From contig NZ_CP019437.1 of the NCBI RefSeq assembly GCF_001940525.2, positions 1,710,501 to 1,774,500 on the forward strand: a stretch of 64,000 nt of DNA. The letters are read 5' to 3'. Each line of letters starts with the position of its first letter. Position 1 is the stretch's first letter. The notes under the pieces were generated by a model. That model saw only the letters and a list, made by a program, of their open reading frames with translations, had not been told where the DNA came from and made no database searches. A program made the translations under genes and the position numbers. Shown here piece by piece: positions 50,072 to 58,789 of the stretch. Source of the stretch: Thioclava nitratireducens. GTDB lineage: Bacteria; Pseudomonadota; Alphaproteobacteria; Rhodobacterales; Rhodobacteraceae.

Positions 50072-50755
50072 ATGTCGGATCTCTCGACCAACTTCGAACT
50101 GGCAAATGCGACGGGCGCGACCCGGACAGGAGCGCGTATTCTGCGCTACGAAGGCATGGGAAAGCGCCTGTTCGACATTCTCGCCGTGGTCGCGATCCTT
50201 CCGGTTCTGCTGCCGCTGATCGCGCTTCTGGCGCTCGCAGTGCGCGCCGATGGCGGTCCCGCCTTCTATTCGCAGATACGCGTCGGGCAGGGCGGCAAGC
50301 GGTTCCGCTGCTACAAGCTGCGCACCATGCATGTCGATGCCGAGGCGCAGCTTGTGCGTATGTGCAACGAAAACCCGGCGCTCGCGCTGGAATGGTCGGT
50401 GAACCAGAAGCTCGACGACGATCCGCGGATCACGCGTATCGGCCGCTTCCTGCGCCGCACCAGCCTCGACGAGCTGCCGCAGTTCTTCAACGTGCTCTTC
50501 GGTTCGATGAGCCTCGTGGGGCCGCGCCCCTTCATGCTCGATCAGGAGGCTAGCTACAAAGGCGCCATGGGCCGGGCCTATTACAAGATGCGCCCCGGCA
50601 TCACCGGGCTGTGGCAGGTCGCCGGGCGTTCGACCACCGCCTTCGTGGACCGTGTGCGCTTCGACGAACGCTACTACGCGAAACTGTCGCTGCTGACCGA
50701 TCTGTGGCTCTGCCTGATGACCGTCGCCGTGGTGCTGCGCCAGACGGGAAAGTAA
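50072..50755 (+). CDS. Undecaprenyl-phosphate sugar transferase (exopolysaccharide initiating enzyme)
   Basis: A 227-residue bacterial sugar transferase that moves a sugar-1-phosphate from a nucleotide sugar to the lipid carrier, the first step of repeat-unit assembly. One membrane helix (FDILAVVAILPVLLPLIALL) precedes the catalytic domain with FYSQIRVGQGGKRFRCYKLRT split by the motif KLRTM, then DELPQFFNVLFGSMSLVGPRP and RPGITGLWQV. GGGAAG lies just before ATG 50072. The short N-terminus (no extra transmembrane domain) is like ExoY/PssY. It opens the exosortase-associated locus. Confidence 0.95.
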   Translation: MSDLSTNFELANATGATRTGARILRYEGMGKRLFDILAVVAILPVLLPLIALLALAVRADGGPAFYSQIRVGQGGKRFRCYKLRTMHVDAEAQLVRMCNENPALALEWSVNQKLDDDPRITRIGRFLRRTSLDELPQFFNVLFGSMSLVGPRPFMLDQEASYKGAMGRAYYKMRPGITGLWQVAGRSTTAFVDRVRFDERYYAKLSLLTDLWLCLMTVAVVLRQTGK

Positions 50756-50830
50756 TTCCGACACCGGTTGCGAGAGAGAGACGGCTTGTAACCTGCCAAC
50801 GGGCGCTCCCATCGGGGCGCCCGTCTTGGT

Positions 50831-51610
50831 TCAATTCGCGACTTGCAGGAAGCGCAGCCCGCCCTTGTCGAGCCATGCCGCGCTCAGGAGCCCGGTTTCA
50901 TAGGCGCCGGTATCGACCGCGATGCGGCCCTGATCGGCCATGGGTTGATCGACGACCCAATGGCCGAATGCGATCCAGACCCCGTCGCGCCGGGTCATCT
51001 GTCCGAAACGGGGATGGCCCCAGAGCAGCGCATCGCGGCTTTGGCGTTCCATCGGGTGATAGGGATCGGCCCCGGCATGGGTCGCGGCGAACCGCCCCTC
51101 GCGCCACATCGCGGGCCGCGCATCGAGCCAGGCCAGCAGATCGGGCCCCAGCGCACGCGCGAGATCCATCCGCACCGCGTCGAGCACCTCGAGGTCGGTC
51201 TCGTTGGGATCGGGCGGCGCGATGCCATAGCTTTGCAGCGTCTGCGCCCCACCGACGCGCAGCCAACCGGCCGTGCGTGCGTCGGGCGCGAGCAGGAAAT
51301 CGAGCATCATCCGCTCGTGATTGCCCATCAGACAGATCATCCGCGAGGGGTTGGCAAGCTGCGCCGCGTGCAGCGTCGCGAGCACCCGCGCCGAATTCGG
51401 GCCGCGGTCGATCATGTCGCCGAGCGTGATGATCCGGGCCTTTGCGCCTTCCGGTTCCTGCCCGATCCGCTCGAACATCTTGGCCAAGAGATCTGCGCGG
51501 CCGTGAAGGTCCCCGATCACGCAGATCGGCGCCTCCGGACGGGGCAGGCCATTGGGTGCCGAGGAGGGAGCGGTCTCTGGTTTGAGACGGGAGAGTAGAG
51601 AGCGCAACAT
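50831..51610 (-). CDS. Serine/threonine-type metallophosphatase
   Basis: A 259-residue calcineurin-like phosphoesterase. The metal motifs are GDLHGRADLL, GDMIDRGPNS and GNHERMM, with late histidines in ATHAGADPYHP and FGHWVVD. This PPP-like arrangement resembles ApaH and bacterial Ser/Thr phosphatases such as PrpA. It is transcribed against the flanking exopolysaccharide genes. It could remove phosphate from proteins or act on nucleotides; the neighbourhood (a tyrosine kinase in the same locus) does not prove a link. The start at 51610 lacks a good ribosome site; the frame is open 21 codons further. Confidence 0.88.
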   Translation of the reverse strand: MLRSLLSRLKPETAPSSAPNGLPRPEAPICVIGDLHGRADLLAKMFERIGQEPEGAKARIITLGDMIDRGPNSARVLATLHAAQLANPSRMICLMGNHERMMLDFLLAPDARTAGWLRVGGAQTLQSYGIAPPDPNETDLEVLDAVRMDLARALGPDLLAWLDARPAMWREGRFAATHAGADPYHPMERQSRDALLWGHPRFGQMTRRDGVWIAFGHWVVDQPMADQGRIAVDTGAYETGLLSAAWLDKGGLRFLQVAN

Positions 51611-51746
51611 ATGGGGAAATCCGGAGTTATGCGGGGTGGAAACCAACGCGTGGCTGGGACATAACCGTCGCAAGACGTGAGCGAAAGGGGCTCACATAAA
51701 AATGGGCGGCAAACCGCCCCCGTGGCAACGGCGGGTCTTAAGCGGC

Positions 51747-52943
51747 ATGGCGAGACGCATTCTGATCGTGGTGGAGAACCTGCCGGTGCCGCTGGATCGC
51801 AGGGTCTGGCTGGAGGCCACGACATTGCGCGCCGCGGGCTACGAGGTCTCGGTGATCTGTCCGATGGGGCGCGGCTGGGACGCGGCTTATGAAGAGATCG
51901 AGGGCATCCATATCTACCGCCATCCCGCACCACCCGAAGCCCATTCCGGCGCGGTCGCCTATGCGCGGGAATACTGGCACGCGATCAAGGCGTGGTTCCG
52001 GCTGGCGAAACAGGTGAAGCGCGAGCGCGGCTTCGACGTGATCCAAGGCTGCAACCCGCCCGACCTGATCTGGCTTCTGGCGTGGCGCTACCGGCTGTCG
52101 GGCGTGCGCCACATGTTCGACCATCACGACGTCTGCCCTGAGCTGTTCGAGGCCAAGTTTGGCAAGAAGGGGCTCCTGTGGGCCGTGATGCGCATCTGGG
52201 AGCGGATCACCTTCGCCAGCGCCTCGGTGTCGATGGCCACGAATGAGAGCTTCCGCAAGATCGCGATCACCCGAGGTGGCATGGCCCCCGAGGACGTCTT
52301 CGTCGTCCGCTCCGCCCCTCGTGTCGAGACCTTCCTGCCCGGACCCGGCGATCCCGCCTACCGCAGGGGCGCGAAGACCGTGCTCGGCTATATCGGCGTG
52401 ATAGGCCAGCAGGAGGGGATGGACCTTCTGGTTCAGGCGGTGGAGCATCTGGTGCGCAAGCTCGGCCATATCGATCTGCATGTGGTGATCGTGGGCTTCG
52501 GCCCCGAACTGCCTAACGTGGAGGCCGACGTCGCGGCGCGGGGTCTGAGCGATTATTTCACCTTCACCGGCCCGCTTTACGGCGAAGAGATGCTCGCGGC
52601 GATGAATGCGATCGATATCGGCGTCGCGCCCGATCCGAAAAACGCGATGAACGACATTTCCACCATGAACAAGGTCATGGAATACATGACGCTCGAGAAG
52701 CCTTTGGTGCAGTTCGACCTGACCGAAGGGCGGGCCTCTGCGGGGGAGGCCGCGCTTTATGCACGTGCCAATGATCCGAAGGACTTCGCTGCCCGGATCG
52801 CGGCGCTGATCGAGGCGCCCGAACGCGCGCGTTCGATGGGTCGGCTGGGCCGTGCGCGGGTGCTCGATGCGCTGTCCTGGGATTTCTCGGCGCGACAGCT
52901 CCTTGCGGCCTATGATCGGATATTCTCCAAGATGGAGAAATAA
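51747..52943 (+). CDS. Family 4 glycosyltransferase
   Basis: A 398-residue GT-B enzyme. The N-terminal acceptor domain starts with RRILIVVENLPVPLDRRVW; the C-terminal domain has the donor-site pattern GYIGVIGQQEGMDLLVQA, GFGPELPNVEADV and IGVAPDPKNAMNDISTMNKVMEYM near the place of the EX7E motif. Enzymes with the DRRVW opening occur in exosortase-linked polysaccharide clusters. It probably adds one sugar to the lipid-linked unit made by the transferase at 50072. Confidence 0.9.
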   Translation: MARRILIVVENLPVPLDRRVWLEATTLRAAGYEVSVICPMGRGWDAAYEEIEGIHIYRHPAPPEAHSGAVAYAREYWHAIKAWFRLAKQVKRERGFDVIQGCNPPDLIWLLAWRYRLSGVRHMFDHHDVCPELFEAKFGKKGLLWAVMRIWERITFASASVSMATNESFRKIAITRGGMAPEDVFVVRSAPRVETFLPGPGDPAYRRGAKTVLGYIGVIGQQEGMDLLVQAVEHLVRKLGHIDLHVVIVGFGPELPNVEADVAARGLSDYFTFTGPLYGEEMLAAMNAIDIGVAPDPKNAMNDISTMNKVMEYMTLEKPLVQFDLTEGRASAGEAALYARANDPKDFAARIAALIEAPERARSMGRLGRARVLDALSWDFSARQLLAAYDRIFSKMEK

Positions 52944-52959
52944 AGCCTGAGATCAGGCT
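52944..52959 (+). terminator. Weak hairpin after the glycosyltransferase gene
   Basis: A 7-bp stem (52944-52950 with 52953-52959) with only two loop bases directly after the stop codon, followed by AAACTGTTTCTCC. It is a poor terminator at best. Confidence 0.3.
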
Positions 52960-53101
52960 AAACTGTTTCTCCTAAATCGTTACTTTCGCTTGATTTTCGC
53001 CAAGATTCCAGTTGCGCGCGGCCCCAATTGCGCCACAAACTCAAGGGGCGAGCAGCGTTGCGGTTCGCGCTGTTTCATTCGGCATTCGGCTTGGATCCTG
53101 T

Positions 53102-53395
53102 ATGGCGCATTGGAGGACATCGGCGGTGGCGTTTGCCGCACTGGTTGTGACCGGTGTGGCCAGCTCTTCTTTCGCGGGTGATCTGCGCGAAACCACCCCG
53201 AGTTCGATGCCCGGTCAGACGGGCCGCTCGCTTTACGATCCGGTGGCCCATGCGCTCGCGATCGGGCTGACGCCTGCGATGGCAGATTCGCGCGTGGACC
53301 GCGCGATCAAAGCCGTGGAAACATGTCCGCTCGTCTTCGACACCCGTAACCCGATCCCGGGCTGCTGGGGCGGGACCGTCGCGCTGGGCTCGTAG
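53102..53395 (+). CDS. Small secreted protein of the exopolysaccharide locus
   Basis: A 97-residue protein with a probable signal peptide (VAFAALVVTGVASSSFA) and a mature part of about 72 residues with two cysteines (ETCPLVF and PIPGCWGG). I do not recognise a family; there is no C-terminal sorting signal. ATG 53102 is chosen because it begins the signal peptide; the ribosome site is weak. It lies between the glycosyltransferase gene and, convergently, the exosortase gene, with 5 bases between stops. Confidence 0.6.
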   Translation: MAHWRTSAVAFAALVVTGVASSSFAGDLRETTPSSMPGQTGRSLYDPVAHALAIGLTPAMADSRVDRAIKAVETCPLVFDTRNPIPGCWGGTVALGS

Positions 53396-53400
53396 GCCCG

Positions 53401-55023
53401 TCACTCCGGAATAGAGGCGCTCAGCCTGGGCAGGGACTGCCCGATGAAACGTGTAAGGCGCCGGTCGGCCGCGCGGATATCCTCGTCGCGGCGGATCGGC
53501 GTGACATAGCGTACCAGCGCGCCATCGGTTCGTCCGCGCGTGAGACCATCCGCGATCACCGACAGCTTCGCGCGCCAGTCACTCGTCATCGCGCGGCCAC
53601 GTCCGTCGAACCAGTAATACACCAGTTGCCTGTTGAGCCCCTTGGTGATGATCGCGCGGTTGACCTCGAAGGGGGCGCGATGGGGCAGGGCGATGCGATG
53701 CGGGCGGAAGGCGCTGACCTCCCAGCCACCGACGGGCAGGCACACCTCGGGCGAGTGGATGCCGTCGCCTTGGCTCTGATCGGCATACCAGGCGACGAAC
53801 AGGTTCACCGGCGCGTTCTGAGCGGGATCGGCATAGACGGCGTTGAGATAATCGCTCGCCGCTAGGACTTGCTCGGTCGCAGGCTCCAGCGGGCGGCGCG
53901 TGCCCTGCCAGCTGTCGATCTGCGTCGGGAAGGACGACAGGGGTGCGCGCTCCGGCGGGAGCGTCGTCATTTGCGGCAGGCCCGACCAGAGCACCAGCGC
54001 GACCCCCGTGAGGATGACCGCCAACCCCAGATCGCGCGACGGTGCGAGATTGCGCAAGCGGCGTGCCTCAGGCGCAAAGCGGCGATAGTCCAGATCGAGC
54101 GCCTCGGAGAGCGGTTTCGGCTCGGCCACGAGCCGCTGCAGCCCGATCGCGGTGAGGCTGAGGATCGCTATCGCCGCGCCGAAGATCACCCAACCCTCGA
54201 AGACATGCAGAAAGCCCTCGGCCTGCTCGATGCCGTAAGCGTCGACGAGGATCGCGACCATACCGATGCGCAGCGAATTCAGAAGCACCGTTAGCGGCGC
54301 GGCCATCGCGAAGAGCACCGCCTTATGCCAGAACGGCCCGCGATAGAGAATTCCGAACAGGTAGGAAAAGCTGAGGATCGGGAAGAGATAGCGCAGCCCC
54401 GAACAGGCATCGGCCACCTGCAGCTTGTAGACGCCGAGGTCGATGACGTTGCCGCTCAGATGCACTGGAATGTCAGCGGCGCGCACCAGCATCACACCCA
54501 GCTCGGACGAGACGAGCTGGAGGGCGATGGTGAGTTTCCAGTAGAGAATCTGCGGCAGCGGCAGCATGAAGATCAGATGCAGCACCGGCTTCCAATGGCG
54601 CTTGCCCGCCTGCCAGCCCATGCTCAGCAGCACCACGCCCATCGTCCAGATAATCAGCGCATAGGTCACGAGGTCGGTGATCTGCGCGCGCGCGCCGAAG
54701 ACAGCGAGGGAGAGCGCCACTGCGATCACCGTGACGCCTTGCCAGCGCTGCGGGCGGGCGTCCAGTTGCAGCGGCGCGTGGTGCAATTCGCGCGCGAAAA
54801 GATAGAGCGAAATCAGCGGGATCAGCGGCCCGTGGCTGTATTCCGGCGTGGACCACGCAGCCCCGAGGCTGGCCAGCCCCAATGCGAAGAACGGATAGGA
54901 AAGGACGGCCAGCGTCAGCAGGCCGAGCGTGCCCCATGGCAGGGCACGCACCTCGCGCAGAGGGGGGCTCGTAGTGATCATCTCGACTGCTCGCTCATAG
55001 GCCGTCTGACGCGGCGCTTTCAC
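53401..55023 (-). CDS. xrtD: Exosortase fused to an EpsI domain (probably XrtD, VPLPA-CTERM type)
   Basis: A 540-residue inner-membrane protein. Residues about 30-330 are the multi-helix exosortase domain with catalytic Cys207 (ADACSGLRYLF), Arg252 (NSLRIG) and His273 (HVFEGW). Residues about 340-530 form an EpsI domain (WYADQSQGDGIHSPEVCLPVGG). The fusion is typical of proteobacterial exosortases; in Rhodobacterales the matching sorting signal is usually VPLPA-CTERM, so I infer XrtD. The enzyme would cut and sort proteins bearing a C-terminal signal, perhaps attaching them to the polymer. No such substrate is encoded here. The start is a GTG; ATG at residue 15 is an alternative. Confidence 0.92.
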   Translation of the reverse strand: MKAPRQTAYERAVEMITTSPPLREVRALPWGTLGLLTLAVLSYPFFALGLASLGAAWSTPEYSHGPLIPLISLYLFARELHHAPLQLDARPQRWQGVTVIAVALSLAVFGARAQITDLVTYALIIWTMGVVLLSMGWQAGKRHWKPVLHLIFMLPLPQILYWKLTIALQLVSSELGVMLVRAADIPVHLSGNVIDLGVYKLQVADACSGLRYLFPILSFSYLFGILYRGPFWHKAVLFAMAAPLTVLLNSLRIGMVAILVDAYGIEQAEGFLHVFEGWVIFGAAIAILSLTAIGLQRLVAEPKPLSEALDLDYRRFAPEARRLRNLAPSRDLGLAVILTGVALVLWSGLPQMTTLPPERAPLSSFPTQIDSWQGTRRPLEPATEQVLAASDYLNAVYADPAQNAPVNLFVAWYADQSQGDGIHSPEVCLPVGGWEVSAFRPHRIALPHRAPFEVNRAIITKGLNRQLVYYWFDGRGRAMTSDWRAKLSVIADGLTRGRTDGALVRYVTPIRRDEDIRAADRRLTRFIGQSLPRLSASIPE

Positions 55024-55062
55024 ATGAGCTTACCCTGCGAGAGCTTTGATCCAAAGACAAAA

Positions 55063-57588
55063 TCAGCGCTGGTCCGGGGCCCGGCGCGGGGTGTTGCCCG
55101 ACGAGCCCGCCCGCGCGGTCCCGGTCAGCGCCGCAAGCTGCTCCTGCGCGCCTTGCATGGCGGGCGGCAGTGGCGCGCCGGCCAAGCGCAGCGCATCGCG
55201 CAAGGCGGCCTCGGCGAGGTCGGTCTCTTCCAGCGCTATCAGCACGGCAGCGTAGTGATATTGCGCCAGCGCGTTCTCCGGCAGCCCGGCCGCGGCAGCG
55301 GCAAGAAGGGGGCGCGCGGCGCCGTAATTTCCCAGCCGGTATTCTGTCCAGCCATAGGTGTCCTTGAAGGCAGGTTCAGGTCGCTCGCGGAAGCGTTTCG
55401 CGATCCGGGCCGCGCGCTCGAGGCTGGGCCGGTCGTCGCGATGGCTGCTCAGCAGGCTAGCAAGGTTATTGGCGACAATCAGGTCGCTGCTGTCGCGCGT
55501 GTAGAGATCGTCATAGGTCGCGATCGCCGCGTCGAACCGGCCCGATTTCTCTTCCGACCGCGCCCGGTAGAGCAGTAGCACCGGATCGGCCTGCGGAGCC
55601 TTCTCCAGAGCGGTCTGGATCACCGCAAGCGCGTCGCCTTCGCGCCCTTGGGACGCAAGCAGGCGATAGAGCTGGCGCGCGGGACGCGGATCGACGGGGG
55701 CTTCATGCATCAGTGTGCGCAGCGCCGCCTCCGCCTGATCGGTGTCGCCCCGGATCGCGGAGAGATTGGCCGCCAGCAGGCGCAAGCCGCGATTACCGGG
55801 CTGTTGCTCCAGTTGAGCGTCGAGATAGGCGCGGGCCTCGGCCCCACGTCCGGAGGCCAGTTGCGCCTGCACCACCGCCGAGACCGCCGCTGCGGAGACT
55901 GCCGTGGCCGTGGTGACGCCCTCGTCGCCGGGGCCGGACGCCTGCACCAGAGTTTTCAACGTCTCTATCGCGCTCTCGCTTCGCCCGCGCCCGAGGAGGA
56001 TCGCGGCACGGATCGACTGGGCCAACCCCTCGGTGCCCGGCGCGGAAAGCGCGGCGAGCCGGTCGGCACTGCGATGGGCGAGTGCCCAGTCGTGATCGGC
56101 CAGCGCCAGATCGGCCTGTCGCTTGAGCAGGCCCGGGCTGTTCGGAGTGACCTCCACGGCCTCGGCCAGAACCGTCCGCGCGGCACCGGCGCGGTCGTGC
56201 GCGAAGAGGAAATCGACATAGCGGATCGCCTCCGGCGCGGCGCGGCCCGCCGCGTCATAGGCTTGGCTGAACTGCCCCAGCGCGAGATCGGGGGCGCCGT
56301 CGCGCAGATAGGTCTCGCCCAGCAGGGTCAGAGTCTGCGGGTTGTCGGGGGACTGTTGTAAGGCGCTGCGCAGATCGGTGATCGCGAGATCGGTGCGATC
56401 TTCCTCGATCCGCCAAGTCGCGCGCTGTTGCAGGGCAGGAACGTTCGTCGGGTCGGTCTTCAGGATGGCCGCAATCTCGGCCTTCGCCTTTTCGCGTTGC
56501 CCGTCGTGGTCGAGCATCCGGGCGTAAGCGGTGCGGACCTGACGCATCTCCTCGCTGTCGGGATGGCGGGTGATAAGTGCCTGCATCCGCGCAAGCGCCG
56601 CTGCCCGGTCACCCGCCTGAAAATCCAGATCGGCGCGCATCGCGGTGAAGATCGCCTCGTTCGGCTCGCCCTGCGACTGCGCGATCAAAGAGTCGAGTTC
56701 CGCCCGCGCAGCGTCGGCCCCTTTTGCGCGGGCCAGAAAGCGCACCAGTTCCAGATAGCCGCTCGTCTGCCGGTCGCGATCGGTCGCGAGCTTGTGCAGG
56801 AAGCGCGCGGCCCCCGCCGGATCGTCGCGCAGCACATACCATGCGATCAGCGCGGTGCGGGTCTTCGTATCCTCGGGGAACAGCCTCTGCATCGCTTCGA
56901 GCTGCGCGCCGATCTCGGCGCTTGAGCCGTGTTTCGAGATCAGCTCCAGCTTAAGGACCTGCAAACGGTATTGCGCCGGGTCGCGGGTCAGCGCGGCATC
57001 GAGGGCTGTAAGCGTCGCCGTGTCATCGCCTTCCGCGTTTCGCGCGTCGATCAGTACGTGCCAGCCGGTCAGGATCTCCGGACGCGCTTCGGTCAGTGCT
57101 TCGGCCGTCGCTGCGATCTCGGAGCGGCGCGCGGTATCGCGCGACAGGCTGGCGTCCCGCAGGTCGAGCGCAAGCTGCACCGCCTGCGCGCCGGGATCGT
57201 CGGGCGCGAGTTCCTTGACCGCGTCCACCTCTTCCTGCGCGCGGGGCAGGTTGCCTGTGCGCAGCGACAGCTCCGCAAGGATGCGATGGACGTCGACGGT
57301 CTCTGGATATTGTTCGAGAAGGCGCAGATACTGGCTGAAGGCTTCCTGCAGCCGTCCCTGCGCCAGCAGCAGATCGGCATAGGCGCGCCGCGCGGCCTTA
57401 TGCGTGCCGTCATATTCGAAGACATTGCGCAGCTCGACCATCGCGCGGACCGGATCGCCTTCGGCCAGAAGCGTCTGGGCCGATTGGTAATGGGCCTCGG
57501 CCTTGTCTTCGTCACTCTTGCAACCGCTCAATGCGAGCGCTGCGCAAAGCGCGAGACAGCTCGCGCGCGCATACTGGTATCGGGGCAT
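55063..57588 (-). CDS. PrsT-like TPR lipoprotein of the exosortase system
   Basis: An 841-residue protein with a lipoprotein signal (CLALCAALALSGCKSDED), then TPR repeats throughout (AEAHYQSAQTLLAEGDPVRA, GRLQEAFSQYLRLLEQYPET, AGDRAAALARMQALITRHPD). This matches the very long TPR proteins (PrsT) that accompany exosortases. It would be anchored by lipid in the periplasm and scaffold polymer export. It lies 39 bases upstream of the exosortase gene on the same strand, so the two form an operon. Confidence 0.9.
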   Translation of the reverse strand: MPRYQYARASCLALCAALALSGCKSDEDKAEAHYQSAQTLLAEGDPVRAMVELRNVFEYDGTHKAARRAYADLLLAQGRLQEAFSQYLRLLEQYPETVDVHRILAELSLRTGNLPRAQEEVDAVKELAPDDPGAQAVQLALDLRDASLSRDTARRSEIAATAEALTEARPEILTGWHVLIDARNAEGDDTATLTALDAALTRDPAQYRLQVLKLELISKHGSSAEIGAQLEAMQRLFPEDTKTRTALIAWYVLRDDPAGAARFLHKLATDRDRQTSGYLELVRFLARAKGADAARAELDSLIAQSQGEPNEAIFTAMRADLDFQAGDRAAALARMQALITRHPDSEEMRQVRTAYARMLDHDGQREKAKAEIAAILKTDPTNVPALQQRATWRIEEDRTDLAITDLRSALQQSPDNPQTLTLLGETYLRDGAPDLALGQFSQAYDAAGRAAPEAIRYVDFLFAHDRAGAARTVLAEAVEVTPNSPGLLKRQADLALADHDWALAHRSADRLAALSAPGTEGLAQSIRAAILLGRGRSESAIETLKTLVQASGPGDEGVTTATAVSAAAVSAVVQAQLASGRGAEARAYLDAQLEQQPGNRGLRLLAANLSAIRGDTDQAEAALRTLMHEAPVDPRPARQLYRLLASQGREGDALAVIQTALEKAPQADPVLLLYRARSEEKSGRFDAAIATYDDLYTRDSSDLIVANNLASLLSSHRDDRPSLERAARIAKRFRERPEPAFKDTYGWTEYRLGNYGAARPLLAAAAAGLPENALAQYHYAAVLIALEETDLAEAALRDALRLAGAPLPPAMQGAQEQLAALTGTARAGSSGNTPRRAPDQR

Positions 57589-57832
57589 CTGTCTTGCCTG
57601 TCTGCTGCTGCGCTCTGATCGGCGCTTGGCAAGAAGGCTAGCTGCTGCGACGTCAACTATAAAGAGATTTGAACATCCTACCCCTGTCTAAAAGGCCAGT
57701 TTTTCGAGGGATAGACGCGTTTTTGCGACAGTTTGGCTGTAACTTCTCACGATTTCCTCACGAATTCTTGCGAAGTGCGGGGGGATGCCGCTTACTGGCG
57801 CAAATCCAAGAGGCCAAAGGCCCGGTACAGGC

Positions 57833-58789
57833 ATGAACGAAATCTACACCGAATTCTTCGGACTGGCGGAGCGGCCTTTTTCGCTGCTGCCCGATCCCGA
57901 CTTCCTGTTCTGGTCGCCAGAGCACAAGCACGCGGCGACGATGCTCGAATACGGGCTTTTCTCGCGCGCGCCGATCACGCTCATCACGGGAGAGGTGGGG
58001 GCGGGCAAGACGACGTTGCTGCGTCACCTGATGGCGACCATCTCCGAGGATGTAACGATCGCTCTGGTCTCCAACGCGCGGGGCTCGCGCGATGACGTGA
58101 TCCGCTGGATCATGCTCTCGCTCGGCCAGCGGGTGGAGGCGGGCGAGGATTACGTCCTGATCTACGATCGGTTCCAGCAGCTTCTGATCCAGGAATATGC
58201 TGCCGGGCGGCGCGTGGTGGTGGTGATCGACGAGGCGCAGAACCTCGATGCGGGCGTGCTCGAAGAGCTGCGCATGATCACCAATATCAACGCCGACAAA
58301 GACGAGCTGGTGCAGCTGATCCTGATGGGGCAGCCGGAACTGCGCGACCTGATCGCGCGGCCAGAGCTGCGCCAGTTCGCGCAGCGTGTGTCTTCCGGCT
58401 TCCATCTCGGGCCGATACCCGCCGATTGCGCGCAGCCCTATGTCACCCATCGCCTGCGGGTTGCAGGTGCGACGCGGGAGATATTCACCCCCGAGGCCGC
58501 ACAGAAACTGCACGCCCATTGCGGCGGCCTGCCGCGGCTGATGAACCAGCTGGCCGATCTGGGCATGGTCTATGCCTATTCGGCGCGTTCGGAGGTCGTC
58601 ACCGGCGAGATCATCGACAGGGTGATCGAGGACAATGTCTTCTATCTCCCGGTCGAGACGCAGCGCGCCAAGCCGCGCGTGATCGCACCCGCGCCGATCT
58701 CTGCTGCAAGCGCTGGGCATGCCGGCCTTGCGCCCGGTCCCTCACAGCCGGAGCCCGCGCCCGCCTTTCTGCACAGGGGAGGGCGCTGA
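57833..58789 (+). CDS. Exosortase-associated AAA ATPase (GspA/ExeA-like)
   Basis: A 318-residue ATPase. NEIYTEFFGLAERPFSLLPDP is the family N-terminus, followed by Walker A GEVGAGKTTLLRHL and Walker B VVVVIDEAQNLD, and sensor-like segments (LILMGQPELRDLI). It resembles the cytoplasmic part of ExeA/GspA and the ATPase seen beside exosortases. The last 60 residues are Pro/Ala-rich. ATG 57833 fits the family; the frame is open 16 codons further. It is divergent from the PrsT-like gene and overlaps the next gene by one base. Confidence 0.9.
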   Translation: MNEIYTEFFGLAERPFSLLPDPDFLFWSPEHKHAATMLEYGLFSRAPITLITGEVGAGKTTLLRHLMATISEDVTIALVSNARGSRDDVIRWIMLSLGQRVEAGEDYVLIYDRFQQLLIQEYAAGRRVVVVIDEAQNLDAGVLEELRMITNINADKDELVQLILMGQPELRDLIARPELRQFAQRVSSGFHLGPIPADCAQPYVTHRLRVAGATREIFTPEAAQKLHAHCGGLPRLMNQLADLGMVYAYSARSEVVTGEIIDRVIEDNVFYLPVETQRAKPRVIAPAPISAASAGHAGLAPGPSQPEPAPAFLHRGGR

